Assembly (NCBI RefSeq): GCF_015461845.1
Contig: NZ_JACOPW010000004.1
Coordinates: 124,001 to 188,000 of the forward strand
DNA: 64,000 nt
Direction: 5' to 3'
From: Pseudomonas mucoides
Lineage (GTDB): Bacteria; Pseudomonadota; Gammaproteobacteria; Pseudomonadales; Pseudomonadaceae
Position 1 is the first letter of the stretch; each line of letters starts with the position of its first letter. Both the position numbers and the translations under genes were made by a program. The notes beneath the pieces are model-generated. The model made no database searches and was not told the DNA's origin. It saw only the letters and a list, made by a program, of their open reading frames with translations. Shown piece after piece: positions 51,017 through 59,549 of this stretch.

Positions 51017-51928
51017 TCAGGAGGTCGTCGCAGCGCTTCCCGGTGTCGCCCCTTGAGGCGCGACTTTCTCCGTCGGCGCGACGCGTTCCAGACGCACGGC
51101 AACCCGGCGGTTCTTCGCGCGGTTGGCGGCGTTGGTGTTGGGCGCTAAAGGGTAACGCTCGCCGTGGAAGCGCATGGTGATCTGCGATTCCTGAATGCCG
51201 TTGGCCTTGAAGTAATCCATCACCGCCAATGCACGCCGGCGTGACAGTTCACGGTTGGCCAGACGATTGCCGCTGTTGTCGGAGTGCCCGTCGAGCTCGA
51301 TGTGATTGACCGATGGATCAGCCTTCATGAACTCCAGCATCACTTGCAACTGCGCCTTGGCATGCGCATCGAGATCGATGCCTTCAGCACCCGTGAAGGT
51401 GATTTCGGACTGTTTGACCTGTTCGAAATTCTTCGGCAGCAGTTTCGCCACGCAGCTTTGGTAATCATTGAACGCCTTGCTGAACTTGACCGGCAACAGC
51501 CGTACCTCCGAGACCCTGCCATCACCTGAGGCATGCCGGATCACTGGACTGCGGCCATCGATCAAGCCACTGATCAAGCGCCCGGCCTGAGCTTGCGAGC
51601 TGTTGAACAGCACATTACCGCTGCCCAGGCGTACCAAACCCAGATTGATGTCGCCACGCCCTGGTTGCCACGGCGCGGCGGCCGCCAGCAAGGTTGCCGA
51701 ACCGCCCCCAATCATCGCGTTGTAGGTGTTCAGACGAAATATCGCCTGCTCACCGGCACGGCGTACGAATTCACCCGACCCGAAATCGGTGATCGGCTGA
51801 GTCAGGCGGCATTCGAACTTGTCACCTTCGACCGTCCACTCGATGCTCTCCAGACGCGTCTGGAAAGTGAGCGCCATCGCAGGAAGGCTGGCAAACACGC
51901 TGAGCAAGGCTAAATAACGCTGGCGCAC
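51017..51928 (-). CDS. motY: MotY-like flagellar motor protein (OmpA family)
   Basis: 303 residues from a GTG after GGAG. Signal peptide (about 1-19, ending PAMA), an N-terminal motor-binding domain (LTFQTRLESIEWTVEGDKFECRL), and a C-terminal OmpA-like peptidoglycan-binding domain with IELDGHSDNSGNRLANRELSRRRA. MotY forms the T-ring around the motor and is needed with MotAB/MotCD in pseudomonads. Assigned by sequence and by its place between argG and pyrC. Confidence 0.88.
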   Translation of the reverse strand: MRQRYLALLSVFASLPAMALTFQTRLESIEWTVEGDKFECRLTQPITDFGSGEFVRRAGEQAIFRLNTYNAMIGGGSATLLAAAAPWQPGRGDINLGLVRLGSGNVLFNSSQAQAGRLISGLIDGRSPVIRHASGDGRVSEVRLLPVKFSKAFNDYQSCVAKLLPKNFEQVKQSEITFTGAEGIDLDAHAKAQLQVMLEFMKADPSVNHIELDGHSDNSGNRLANRELSRRRALAVMDYFKANGIQESQITMRFHGERYPLAPNTNAANRAKNRRVAVRLERVAPTEKVAPQGATPGSAATTS

Positions 51929-52087
51929 GGGAGGCTCCACTGGCTTCTACAACAAAAAGACCGACACACGCATGTTTCCGGCATACCTGATTCATATCGG
52001 TAGGTTCCTGTAAAACTTGATAGCGAGTGCCTGCAAGAGTCTTTTCCGGTAGCATTCCCCTGAGTTTGACCCGCCTGGAATCCCCTC

Positions 52088-53134
52088 ATGTCCGACCGCC
52101 TGACCCTGCTGCGTCCCGACGACTGGCACATTCATCTTCGCGATGGTGCCGTGTTGACCAATACCGTTGCGGATGTTGCGCGCACCTTTGGTCGCGCCAT
52201 CATCATGCCCAACCTGGTACCTCCGGTGCGTAACGCCGCTGAAGCCGACGGCTATCGCCAGCGAATCCTTGCTGCACGCCCGGCCGGCAGTCGCTTCGAA
52301 CCGTTGATGGTGCTTTACCTGACCGACCGCACCCAGCCCGAAGAAATTCGCGAGGCCAAGGCCAGCGGTTTCGTGTACGCCGCCAAGCTGTACCCGGCCG
52401 GCGCGACCACCAACTCGGATTCTGGCGTCACCAGCATCGACAAGATCTTCCCTGCGCTCGAGGCCATGGCCGAAGTCGGGATGCCGTTGCTGATTCACGG
52501 TGAAGTCACCCGTGGCGATGTCGACGTGTTCGACCGCGAAAAAATCTTCATCGATGAGCACATGCGCCGTGTGGTCGAGCGTTTCCCGACGCTTAAAGTG
52601 GTGTTCGAACACATCACCACCGCCGATGCCGTGCAGTTCGTCAACGAGGCTTCGGCCAACGTCGGCGCAACCATCACCGCGCATCACCTGCTGTACAACC
52701 GCAACCACATGCTGGTGGGCGGGATTCGGCCGCACTTCTATTGCCTGCCGATTCTCAAGCGCAATACACACCAGGAAGCCCTGCTCGACGCCGCCACCAG
52801 CGGCAGCGAAAAGTTCTTCCTGGGCACCGACTCGGCCCCCCATGCCCAGCACGCCAAAGAAGCCGCGTGTGGCTGCGCCGGTTGCTACACCGCGTATGCG
52901 GCCATCGAGATGTACGCCGAAGCGTTCGAACAGCGCAACGCGCTGGACAAGCTCGAAGCCTTCGCCAGCCTCAACGGCCCGCGTTTCTATGGCCTGCCAG
53001 CGAACACCGACCGCATCACCCTGGTCCGCGATGAGTGGACCGCCCCAACCAGCCTGCCATTTGGCGAGTTGACCGTTATCCCGCTGCGCGCCGGTGAAAA
53101 ACTGCGCTGGCGCCTGCTGGAGGAACACGCGTGA
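52088..53134 (+). CDS. pyrC: Dihydroorotase (class II)
   Basis: 348 residues. Cyclises carbamoyl-aspartate to dihydroorotate in pyrimidine synthesis. Zinc ligands H14-x-H16 (DDWHIHLRD), the carboxylated Lys100 (YAAKLYPAG), LLIHGE, FEHITT and GTDSAPH are all in place. This is the metal-dependent E. coli PyrC type. Confidence 0.97.
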   Translation: MSDRLTLLRPDDWHIHLRDGAVLTNTVADVARTFGRAIIMPNLVPPVRNAAEADGYRQRILAARPAGSRFEPLMVLYLTDRTQPEEIREAKASGFVYAAKLYPAGATTNSDSGVTSIDKIFPALEAMAEVGMPLLIHGEVTRGDVDVFDREKIFIDEHMRRVVERFPTLKVVFEHITTADAVQFVNEASANVGATITAHHLLYNRNHMLVGGIRPHFYCLPILKRNTHQEALLDAATSGSEKFFLGTDSAPHAQHAKEAACGCAGCYTAYAAIEMYAEAFEQRNALDKLEAFASLNGPRFYGLPANTDRITLVRDEWTAPTSLPFGELTVIPLRAGEKLRWRLLEEHA

Positions 53135-53808
53135 GTGAAGACCATTTCGACGACGAACAGGACGGTCAAGGCGGTGGAGGCGGTCCTCGTCATCCAATGG
53201 CAGCCAGATTCCGTGGCTACCTGCCGGTCGTCGTCGACGTAGAAACCGGTGGTTTCAACTCGGCCACCGACGCCCTGCTGGAAATTGCTGCAACCACCAT
53301 CGCCATGGACGAAAAAGGGTTTGTGTACCCCGATCACACCTACTTCTTCCGTGTAGAGCCTTTTGAAGGCGCAAACATCGAAGCAGCGGCGCTGGAATTC
53401 ACCGGAATCAAACTCGATCACCCGCTGCGCATGGCCGTGAGTGAAGAAGCGGCGCTGACCGATATTTTCCGCGGCATCCGCAAGGCCCTGAAAGCCAACG
53501 GCTGCAAACGGGCGATTCTGGTCGGCCACAACAGCAGCTTCGATTTGGGCTTCCTCAACGCAGCCGTCGCACGCCTGGACATGAAACGTAACCCGTTTCA
53601 TCCGTTCTCCAGCTTCGACACCGCGACCCTTGCCGGCCTGGCCTACGGTCAGACCGTGCTGGCCAAGGCCTGCCAGGCAGCGGATATCGACTTCGACGGT
53701 CGCGAGGCCCACTCGGCTCGTTATGACACCGAGAAGACGGCAGAGCTGTTCTGCGGCATCGTCAATCGCTGGAAACAAATGGGCGGCTGGGAAGATTTCA
53801 ACGACTGA
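53131..53808 (+). CDS. rnt: Ribonuclease T
   Basis: 225 residues; DEDDh 3'-5' exonuclease that trims tRNA and stable RNA 3' ends. VVDVETGGFN gives D36/E38, HNSSFDLGFL the second acidic block and HSARYDTEKTA the His/Asp. It starts at GTG, overlapping the pyrC stop (GTGA), so the two are translationally coupled. An N-terminal glycine-rich stretch (12-18) is an addition. Confidence 0.94.
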   Translation: MSEDHFDDEQDGQGGGGGPRHPMAARFRGYLPVVVDVETGGFNSATDALLEIAATTIAMDEKGFVYPDHTYFFRVEPFEGANIEAAALEFTGIKLDHPLRMAVSEEAALTDIFRGIRKALKANGCKRAILVGHNSSFDLGFLNAAVARLDMKRNPFHPFSSFDTATLAGLAYGQTVLAKACQAADIDFDGREAHSARYDTEKTAELFCGIVNRWKQMGGWEDFND

Positions 53809-53833
53809 TCTGTCGCTGATGAATCCCGCGCAT

Positions 53834-53866
53834 AAAAAAACCGGCCACTGAGGCCGGTTTTTTTTA
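53834..53866. terminator. Bidirectional terminator, rnt and peroxiredoxin
   Basis: A7-CCGGCC (to 53846) and GGCCGG-T8 flank ACTGA; it serves the two convergent genes. Confidence 0.93.
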
Positions 53867-53882
53867 TGCCTGACGCTTGGGC

Positions 53883-54485
53883 TTACAGCGCCGCAGCGTG
53901 CTCGGTCAGGTAAGCAGCAACGCCTTCTGGCGAAGCGTTCATGCCCTTGTCGCCTTTTTTCCAGTTGGCAGGGCAAACTTCGCCGTGCTCTTCGTGGAAT
54001 TGCAGAGCGTCGACCAGACGGATCAGCTCTTCCATGTTACGGCCCAGCGGCAAGTCGTTGATGATCTGCGAACGGACAACGCCTTTGTCGTCGATCAGGA
54101 ACGCGCCACGGAAAGCCACGCCGTCAGCGGACTGAACGTCGTAGGCCTTCATGATTTCCTGCTTGATGTCGGCAGCCATGGTGTAGCGAACCTGGCCGAT
54201 ACCGCCATTGTTCACCGGGGTGTTGCGCCAGGCGTTGTGGGTGAAGTGCGAGTCGATCGACACGGCAACCACTTCAACGTTGCGGGACTTGAAGTCAGCC
54301 ATGCGGTTGTCCAGAGCGATCAGCTCGGACGGGCAAACGAAGGTGAAGTCCAGTGGGTAGAAGAACACCAGGCCGTATTTGCCTTTGATGGCCGACGACA
54401 GGGTGAAGCTGTCTACGATTTCGCCAGTGCCGAGGACGGCTGGAACGGTGAAGTCCGGGGCTTGTTTGCCTACGAGTACGCTCAT
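53883..54485 (-). CDS. Typical 2-Cys peroxiredoxin (AhpC/Tsa)
   Basis: 200 residues. Peroxidatic Cys51 in DFTFVCPSEL and resolving Cys171 in GEVCPANWKKG; the GG-L-G/YF-type motifs of sensitive 2-Cys enzymes are near. Reduces hydrogen peroxide and organic peroxides, reduced by thioredoxin or AhpF. No ahpF here. The following iron-storage genes make the area an oxidative/iron cluster. Confidence 0.93.
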   Translation of the reverse strand: MSVLVGKQAPDFTVPAVLGTGEIVDSFTLSSAIKGKYGLVFFYPLDFTFVCPSELIALDNRMADFKSRNVEVVAVSIDSHFTHNAWRNTPVNNGGIGQVRYTMAADIKQEIMKAYDVQSADGVAFRGAFLIDDKGVVRSQIINDLPLGRNMEELIRLVDALQFHEEHGEVCPANWKKGDKGMNASPEGVAAYLTEHAAAL

Positions 54486-54798
54486 TGGATATCTCCTGGT
54501 CTATTAACGTGAAGAACTGGATTCGCATCAGCCTGCCACCCTCAGGCGACAGCCCTGTGACACGATCCCCTTCGAAGGACCGACCATCATACACGGCGTT
54601 TTTAGGCTGTCCTCAACGGTTTTTTTCAGGAGGAGCAAAATTGCCGTAATGACCGTTACTGGCAGATTGCCTGATTGAAAACCGTTCGTCGGTCACGCCC
54701 GCTTATATCGCAAAGCTTTCAGAAACCACTTTGACAATCATTCTCGTTAACATTAAGATCCATCGCAATTGAGTCACAACCAGCGACGGTTTTTTCTT
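54486..54798. other. Divergent promoter region, peroxiredoxin and bfd
   Basis: 313 bp without a gene. It should hold promoters for both genes; the only specific signal I see is the Fur-like site at 54731. No OxyR site is evident by eye. Confidence 0.5.
54731..54749 (+). promoter_or_regulatory. Candidate Fur box before bfd
   Basis: TTGACAATCATTCTCGTTA (reverse TAACGAGAATGATTGTCAA) fits the GAGAATGATT core of pseudomonad Fur boxes, about 50 bp before the bfd ATG. Confidence 0.65.
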
Positions 54799-55017
54799 AT
54801 GTATGTCTGCCTCTGCACTGGCGTCACCGACGGTCAAATCCGCGATGCAATCTATGAAGGTTGCTGCAGCTATAAGGAAGTCCGTCAGGCCACCGGCGTA
54901 GCCAGCCAATGCGGCAAATGCGCCTGCCTTGCAAAGGAAGTGGTTCGCGAAACCCTGACCAAATTGCAATCGGCCCAGGCAGCCATTCCTTTCCCGGTAG
55001 AATTTACTGCCGCGTAA
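54799..55017 (+). CDS. bfd: Bacterioferritin-associated ferredoxin
   Basis: 72 residues. [2Fe-2S] ligands Cys4, Cys6, Cys38 and Cys41 (VCLC ... CGKC). Bfd passes electrons to BfrB haem to release stored iron, and is made under iron starvation, which fits the upstream Fur-like site. Next gene is bfrB. Confidence 0.94.
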   Translation: MYVCLCTGVTDGQIRDAIYEGCCSYKEVRQATGVASQCGKCACLAKEVVRETLTKLQSAQAAIPFPVEFTAA

Positions 55018-55215
55018 AGCCCCTGTTTCAAAGAACCGGACTTGATGTCCGGTTTTTTTATGTCTGAAAATCAATCGCTTACGCTCCAGACGCGGAACAC
55101 AAACATTCTTATTCAGATTAATTTTCATATAAGTTTCAATAACTTAGGTTTGACACCCTTACATACGCAGCTCAAACTCAGTCTTATTGACAGCTACTCA
55201 GGGCAGGACCCCATC

Positions 55216-55692
55216 ATGAAAGGCGACGTTACAGTCATCCAGCATCTCAACAAGATCCTTGCCAATGAGCTGGTCGCGATCAATCAATACTTCTTGCATG
55301 CGCGCATGTATGAAGATTGGGGCCTGAACAAGCTGGGCAAGCACGAGTACCACGAATCCATCGATGAGATGAAGCACGCGGACAAGCTGATCAAGCGCAT
55401 CCTGTTCCTTGAAGGCCTGCCGAACGTCCAGGACCTGGGCAAGTTGCACATCGGCGAGCACACCAAGGAAATGCTTGAGTGCGACCTGCGTATCGAGCGC
55501 ACCGGCCATGCCGATCTGAAAGTCGCCATCGCTCATTGCGAAACGGTCGGTGACTTCGGTAGCCGTGAACTGCTCGAAGACATTCTCGAATCCGAAGAAG
55601 AACATATCGACTGGCTGGAAACCCAACTGGGCCTGATCGATAAAGTCGGTCTTGAGAACTACCTGCAATCGCAGATGGGCGAAGACGAGTAA
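55216..55692 (+). CDS. bfrB: Bacterioferritin BfrB
   Basis: 158 residues. Di-iron ligands E18, E51, H54, E94, E127, H130 and haem ligand Met52 are in place (MKGDVTVIQHLNKILANELV ... ESIDEMKHADKLI). Forms a 24-mer iron store with Bfd as reductase. It has its own leader of about 200 bp after bfd, so regulation differs. Confidence 0.95.
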   Translation: MKGDVTVIQHLNKILANELVAINQYFLHARMYEDWGLNKLGKHEYHESIDEMKHADKLIKRILFLEGLPNVQDLGKLHIGEHTKEMLECDLRIERTGHADLKVAIAHCETVGDFGSRELLEDILESEEEHIDWLETQLGLIDKVGLENYLQSQMGEDE

Positions 55693-55718
55693 GTGAGCGC
55701 CCGCTAAACTCGAGACAT

Positions 55719-55757
55719 TAAAAAGCCCCGCACTCTTTTAAAGAGGCGGGGCTTTTT
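55719..55757 (+). terminator. bfrB terminator
   Basis: AAAAGCCCCGC and GCGGGGCTTTTTT with an ACTCTTTTAAAGAG loop that also pairs; likely bidirectional with grxD. Confidence 0.9.
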
Positions 55758-55777
55758 TATTGCCTACAAATACCGAA

Positions 55778-56119
55778 TCAAGCTTCGGTCTTGTTGGCAG
55801 CGGCCGCTTCAACAGCGGCTTTGATCGTGGTCTGCAACGAACCGTCAGCAGCCATTTCAGTCATGATGTCGCTACCGCCGACCAGCTCACCACCGACCCA
55901 CAGTTGCGGGAAGGTTGGCCAGTTGGCGTATTTTGGCAGGTTGGCGCGGATTTCCGGGTTCTGCAGGATGTCCACGTACGCAAACTTTTCGCCACATGCC
56001 ATCACGGCCTGCGCGGCTTTCGCGGAGAAGCCACACTGCGGGGCATTCGGCGAACCTTTCATGTAAAGCAGAATGGTGTTGTTAGCAATCTGCTCTTTAA
56101 TCGTTTCGATGATATCCAT
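55778..56119 (-). CDS. grxD: Monothiol glutaredoxin GrxD
   Basis: 113 residues. CGFS active site with Cys29 (PNAPQCGFSAKA), WPTFPQLWVGGELVGG for glutathione binding. Grx4-type proteins carry [2Fe-2S] clusters and pass them to apoproteins; the Ala-rich tail is variable. It fits the iron cluster around. Confidence 0.95.
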   Translation of the reverse strand: MDIIETIKEQIANNTILLYMKGSPNAPQCGFSAKAAQAVMACGEKFAYVDILQNPEIRANLPKYANWPTFPQLWVGGELVGGSDIMTEMAADGSLQTTIKAAVEAAAANKTEA

Positions 56120-56216
56120 GGAGCACCTCGGCTGAACTTTCCGACTCAGAGGTCGGCACGGTGGCGCATTGTAACGGAAACCCGAGCGCCATGCTCGGTC
56201 TCCCCGACAGACACGA

Positions 56217-58322
56217 TCACGCCGCCGCCACGGTGACCGGCACGCCGTTCAACGCCGCATTCCCCGACAACTCGTCGAGCAGACATTCATCGGTCAGGTC
56301 ATTGGCGCTGGATCCCGGCTGGCCACTGGCAATCGTCATCTGCACACCCGGCCGCGCATGCCCCCAGCCGTGCGGCAGGCTGACCACGCCTTTCATCATG
56401 TCCAGGCTGGCGACCACTTCCACTTCAATCATGCCCACCCTCGAACTCACCCGCACGCGCTGCCCGTCGCTGAGTCCGCGACTGGACAGGTCGTCGGGGT
56501 GCATCAGCAATTGATGACGTGGTTTGCCCTTCACCAGGCGCTGATAGTTGTGCATCCACGAGTTGTTGCTGCGCACATGACGGCGGCCAATCATCAGCAA
56601 CTGATCAGCGGCCGGTGCTTGTAGTGCGGCGAAACGTGCGAGGTCGGCAAGGATCGCCGGCGGCGCTGCCTGCACTCGCTGATTGGCGGTTTTCAAACGT
56701 GGCGCGAGGTTGGATTTCAACGCGCCCAGGTCGACCCCATGCGGATGGTCGAACAAGGTGGCCAGCGACAGTTTGTGTTCCGACGCATCGCCATACAGCC
56801 CCATCCGCAAGCCAAGGTCGATCATTTGCGCGGGCGCAATCGTCGGTTTCAGTTCTTTGCCAGTCTTCGCCGCAAACGCCTTGGCCAGGCCGACAAAGAT
56901 CTCCCAGTCATGCAACGCACCTTCCGGCTTGGCCAGAATCGCCCGGTTGAAACGCGTCACGTTGCGTACCGCGAACATGTTGAACGTCGTGTCGTAGTGA
57001 TCGTTTTCCAGCGCCGAGGTCGAGGGCAGAATCAGGTCGGCATAGCGCGTGGTTTCATTGATGTACAGGTCGACGCTGACCATGAATTCCAGACCATCCA
57101 GCGCTTGTTCCAGTTGCCGGCCATTGGGTGTCGACAGCACCGGATTGCCGGCGACGGTGATCAGGGCGCGAACCTGCCCTTCCCCTTCGGTGAGCATTTC
57201 TTCGGCCAGCGCCGATACCGGCAACTCGCCGGCGTATTCCGGACGTGCGGACACACGGCTTTGCCACCGATTGAAATGCCCGCCCGAAGTCGACGCCACC
57301 AGGTCCACCGCCGGCTCAGTGCACAACGCACCGCCGACGCTATCAAGGTTGCCGGTGACCAGATTGATCAATTGCACCAGCCAATGGCACAGCGTACCGA
57401 ATGCTTGGGTCGAGACGCCCATGCGGCCGTAACACACCGCGGTCGGCGCCGCCGCAAAATCCCGCGCCAGTTGGCGGATCTGTTCGGCCGGTACGGCGCA
57501 CAACGGGCTCATGGCTTCGGCGGTGAACGTGGCGATGGCTTGGCGCACGTCATCCAGACCGTCGACCGGCAAATGACTCTCACGCGTCAGGTTTTCAGCG
57601 AACAAGGTATTGAGCAGCCCGAACAACAACGCCGCATCGCCACCGGGACGCACGAACAGGTGCTGATCGGCCATCGCGGCGGTTTCGCTGCGACGCGGAT
57701 CGACCACCACCACTTTGCCGCCCCGGGCCTGAATCGCCTTCAAGCGCTTTTCCACATCCGGCACGGTCATGATGCTGCCGTTGGACGCCAGCGGGTTACC
57801 GCCCAGGATCAGCATGAAATCGGTGTGATCGATGTCCGGAATCGGCAACAACAATCCATGGCCGTACATCAAATGACTGGTCAGGTGATGCGGCAACTGA
57901 TCGACGGACGTCGCGGAAAAACGGTTACGGGTTTTCAGCAGCCCCAGGAAATAATTGCTGTGGGTCATCAACCCGTAGTTGTGCACGCTGGGGTTGCCTT
58001 GGTACACCGCCACCGCGTTCTGCCCGTGACGCTCCTGAATCGCTGCGAGGCGTTCGGCTACCAGGCTGAAGGCGTCTTCCCACGCGATAGGTTGCCATTC
58101 GCTGCCCACTCGCAGCATCGGCTGACGCAGACGATCCGGATCGTTCTGAATATCTTGCAGGGCCACCGCCTTGGGGCAGATGTGCCCACGGCTGAACGTA
58201 TCCAGCGGATCGCCCTTGATCGAGGTGATCTGCACCGCGCCGTCGGCTTCAGTGGTTTCGAGGGTCAGGCCGCAAATGGCTTCACACAAGTGGCAGGCAC
58301 GGTGATGGAGAGTCTTGGTCAT
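56217..58322 (-). CDS. Molybdopterin oxidoreductase, single subunit
   Basis: 701 residues of the DMSO-reductase/formate-dehydrogenase superfamily. N-terminal [4Fe-4S] site C10-x2-C13-x3-C17 ... C49 (RACHLCEAIC, HICPKA); bis-MGD cofactor domains follow (GGNPLASNGS, VDPRRSETA, MNP-type C-terminal SLPHGWGHARPG). No signal peptide, so cytoplasmic. No electron-transfer subunit or chaperone adjacent, so substrate and partner are unknown. Confidence 0.87.
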   Translation of the reverse strand: MTKTLHHRACHLCEAICGLTLETTEADGAVQITSIKGDPLDTFSRGHICPKAVALQDIQNDPDRLRQPMLRVGSEWQPIAWEDAFSLVAERLAAIQERHGQNAVAVYQGNPSVHNYGLMTHSNYFLGLLKTRNRFSATSVDQLPHHLTSHLMYGHGLLLPIPDIDHTDFMLILGGNPLASNGSIMTVPDVEKRLKAIQARGGKVVVVDPRRSETAAMADQHLFVRPGGDAALLFGLLNTLFAENLTRESHLPVDGLDDVRQAIATFTAEAMSPLCAVPAEQIRQLARDFAAAPTAVCYGRMGVSTQAFGTLCHWLVQLINLVTGNLDSVGGALCTEPAVDLVASTSGGHFNRWQSRVSARPEYAGELPVSALAEEMLTEGEGQVRALITVAGNPVLSTPNGRQLEQALDGLEFMVSVDLYINETTRYADLILPSTSALENDHYDTTFNMFAVRNVTRFNRAILAKPEGALHDWEIFVGLAKAFAAKTGKELKPTIAPAQMIDLGLRMGLYGDASEHKLSLATLFDHPHGVDLGALKSNLAPRLKTANQRVQAAPPAILADLARFAALQAPAADQLLMIGRRHVRSNNSWMHNYQRLVKGKPRHQLLMHPDDLSSRGLSDGQRVRVSSRVGMIEVEVVASLDMMKGVVSLPHGWGHARPGVQMTIASGQPGSSANDLTDECLLDELSGNAALNGVPVTVAAA

Positions 58323-58456
58323 GGCCAGTCTCTGTCTTGTTCTGAGCGGGCAATAGCGGCCGCGGGATCAAAACTATGGCGCCAGACACGCTCCTGCGCC
58401 AGCGACGTTCGTCTTGTGAATCGGCGCCCATCAGGCCAGCCGATGGCCGTTTGCAC

Positions 58457-58747
58457 TCAGTTCGGCGGCAAACCGGGTGCCGCCTGCAACTGGAGTTCCT
58501 GAAGGGTTTCGACTTGTTCCTGGGGAACATGCACGCCGGTGAGCTCGCCGATCAGTCGCCAATGCTCGTCGAGCCCGGTGCTGATGGTTGCCATGCGATC
58601 AATCATTCGTCGACCGGCGGCTTTGGTCACTTCGTCTTCGCTGCGCATCAGCTCGAAGCACATCGAGGTCATTGAGGCGGTGAGGTGGGTCAGGGAGCGG
58701 GCCGTGAGGCCGAGTAAATCCATTAACAGCTGTTCTTTCGATTCCAT
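58457..58747 (-). CDS. Conserved small helical protein
   Basis: 96 residues from MESKEQLLMDLLGLTARSL; wholly helical pattern with heptad-like Leu/Met and a Met/Cys-rich middle (SMTSMCFELM). No signal or membrane span. A GTG 21 bases upstream is an alternative start. No family recognised. Confidence 0.6.
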   Translation of the reverse strand: MESKEQLLMDLLGLTARSLTHLTASMTSMCFELMRSEDEVTKAAGRRMIDRMATISTGLDEHWRLIGELTGVHVPQEQVETLQELQLQAAPGLPPN

Positions 58748-58879
58748 TTCGAAGGCTTCCTGCGTCACTCGTCAGGTAGTTATAACCCAGCACTTTGCAT
58801 TAGCAAGTGTTTCAGGCCAGACACCGAGAAAGCTCGGAGATGAAGACACACCTCACTGACTGGCGAGGCATTCCTCGAA

Positions 58880-59086
58880 TCAATCTGCACTCGTGTCGCC
58901 CTTGAAATTCTTCACGCCAATAAAAGCACCGACGATGGCCCCCACCACGGCGCTCGGAACGCCGGGGTAAATCGTGCTGGCGATGATCGCGAAGCCCATG
59001 ACCGTGGACAGCACTGCCGTATCAAACGCCGGAGAGACCCGGCGAAGCCGTGTCAGGCCTGCGTATCCGGTTTTATTGATCGACAT
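58880..59086 (-). CDS. Small glycine-rich membrane peptide
   Basis: 68 residues with two hydrophobic segments (TAVLSTVMGFAIIASTIY, AVVGAIVGAFIGV) rich in small-xxx-small motifs, and charged ends. ATG at 59086 follows AGGGAC at moderate spacing. It resembles holin- or bacteriocin-sized proteins, but no leader or immunity gene is seen. Function unknown. Confidence 0.5.
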   Translation of the reverse strand: MSINKTGYAGLTRLRRVSPAFDTAVLSTVMGFAIIASTIYPGVPSAVVGAIVGAFIGVKNFKGDTSAD

Positions 59087-59549
59087 ACGGCGGGGTCCCT
59101 CCTTGGGAGTGTCTGACTAGATTCAGTCGACTTTACGTAATGAGGTGCAGATTACCTGAGTGCCGCCTGATTCCCGCACGCAAAACCCTAACAACAGACA
59201 ACGTAGCCCTTGAGAAAACAGGCCATCTTCGGCGCATAGCCCCTGGGCAGAAGCACGCGCTCAATGCGCGAGCCTGAACAAAGGGGTGGTTGCATACCCG
59301 CTTCGGCACCGTGTACAAATGCTGAGCGACGAGGATCAAAAAACCTTCGCTTGCATCGAACGGTTGCAGCGCTGCAACCTTTCGAAGCGGTAAAAATGAG
59401 CCCCCTATTGGTAAGACGCGACATTTAATTATAAGATCGCGCCTTCCCCTATTTCGTCGCCCCGTGCGGCTTACGCCGCAGGTCTCGCCCGTTGTTCCGT
59501 TAAACAAGGCTTTGAGCATCTGCGGTTTGTAGCAAAAAGGTAGTCAATG
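59087..59549. other. argF upstream region
   Basis: About 460 bp without a credible gene. It has a strong palindrome GGTTGCAGC-GCTGCAACC (59362-59379) inside a larger stem with CTTCGCTTGCATCGAA/TTCGAAGCGG, and the ArgR half-sites. Confidence 0.55.
59403..59444 (-). promoter_or_regulatory. Tandem ArgR half-sites before argF
   Basis: On the reverse strand AGGCGC-N8-AA-N5 is followed at once by TGTCGC-N8-AA-N5, the 21-bp-period direct repeat of the P. aeruginosa ArgR consensus TGTCGCN8AAN5. The second copy is exact in its fixed positions; the first has two changes. Confidence 0.65.

Noticed and set aside
56739..58502. Open frame of 587 codons on the forward strand
   Set aside because: Antisense of the molybdopterin oxidoreductase; His/Arg/Gln-rich, no domain.
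59133..59519. 128-codon reverse frame upstream of argF
   Set aside because: It runs through the ArgR sites and palindromes of the regulatory region and has no ribosome site or family.
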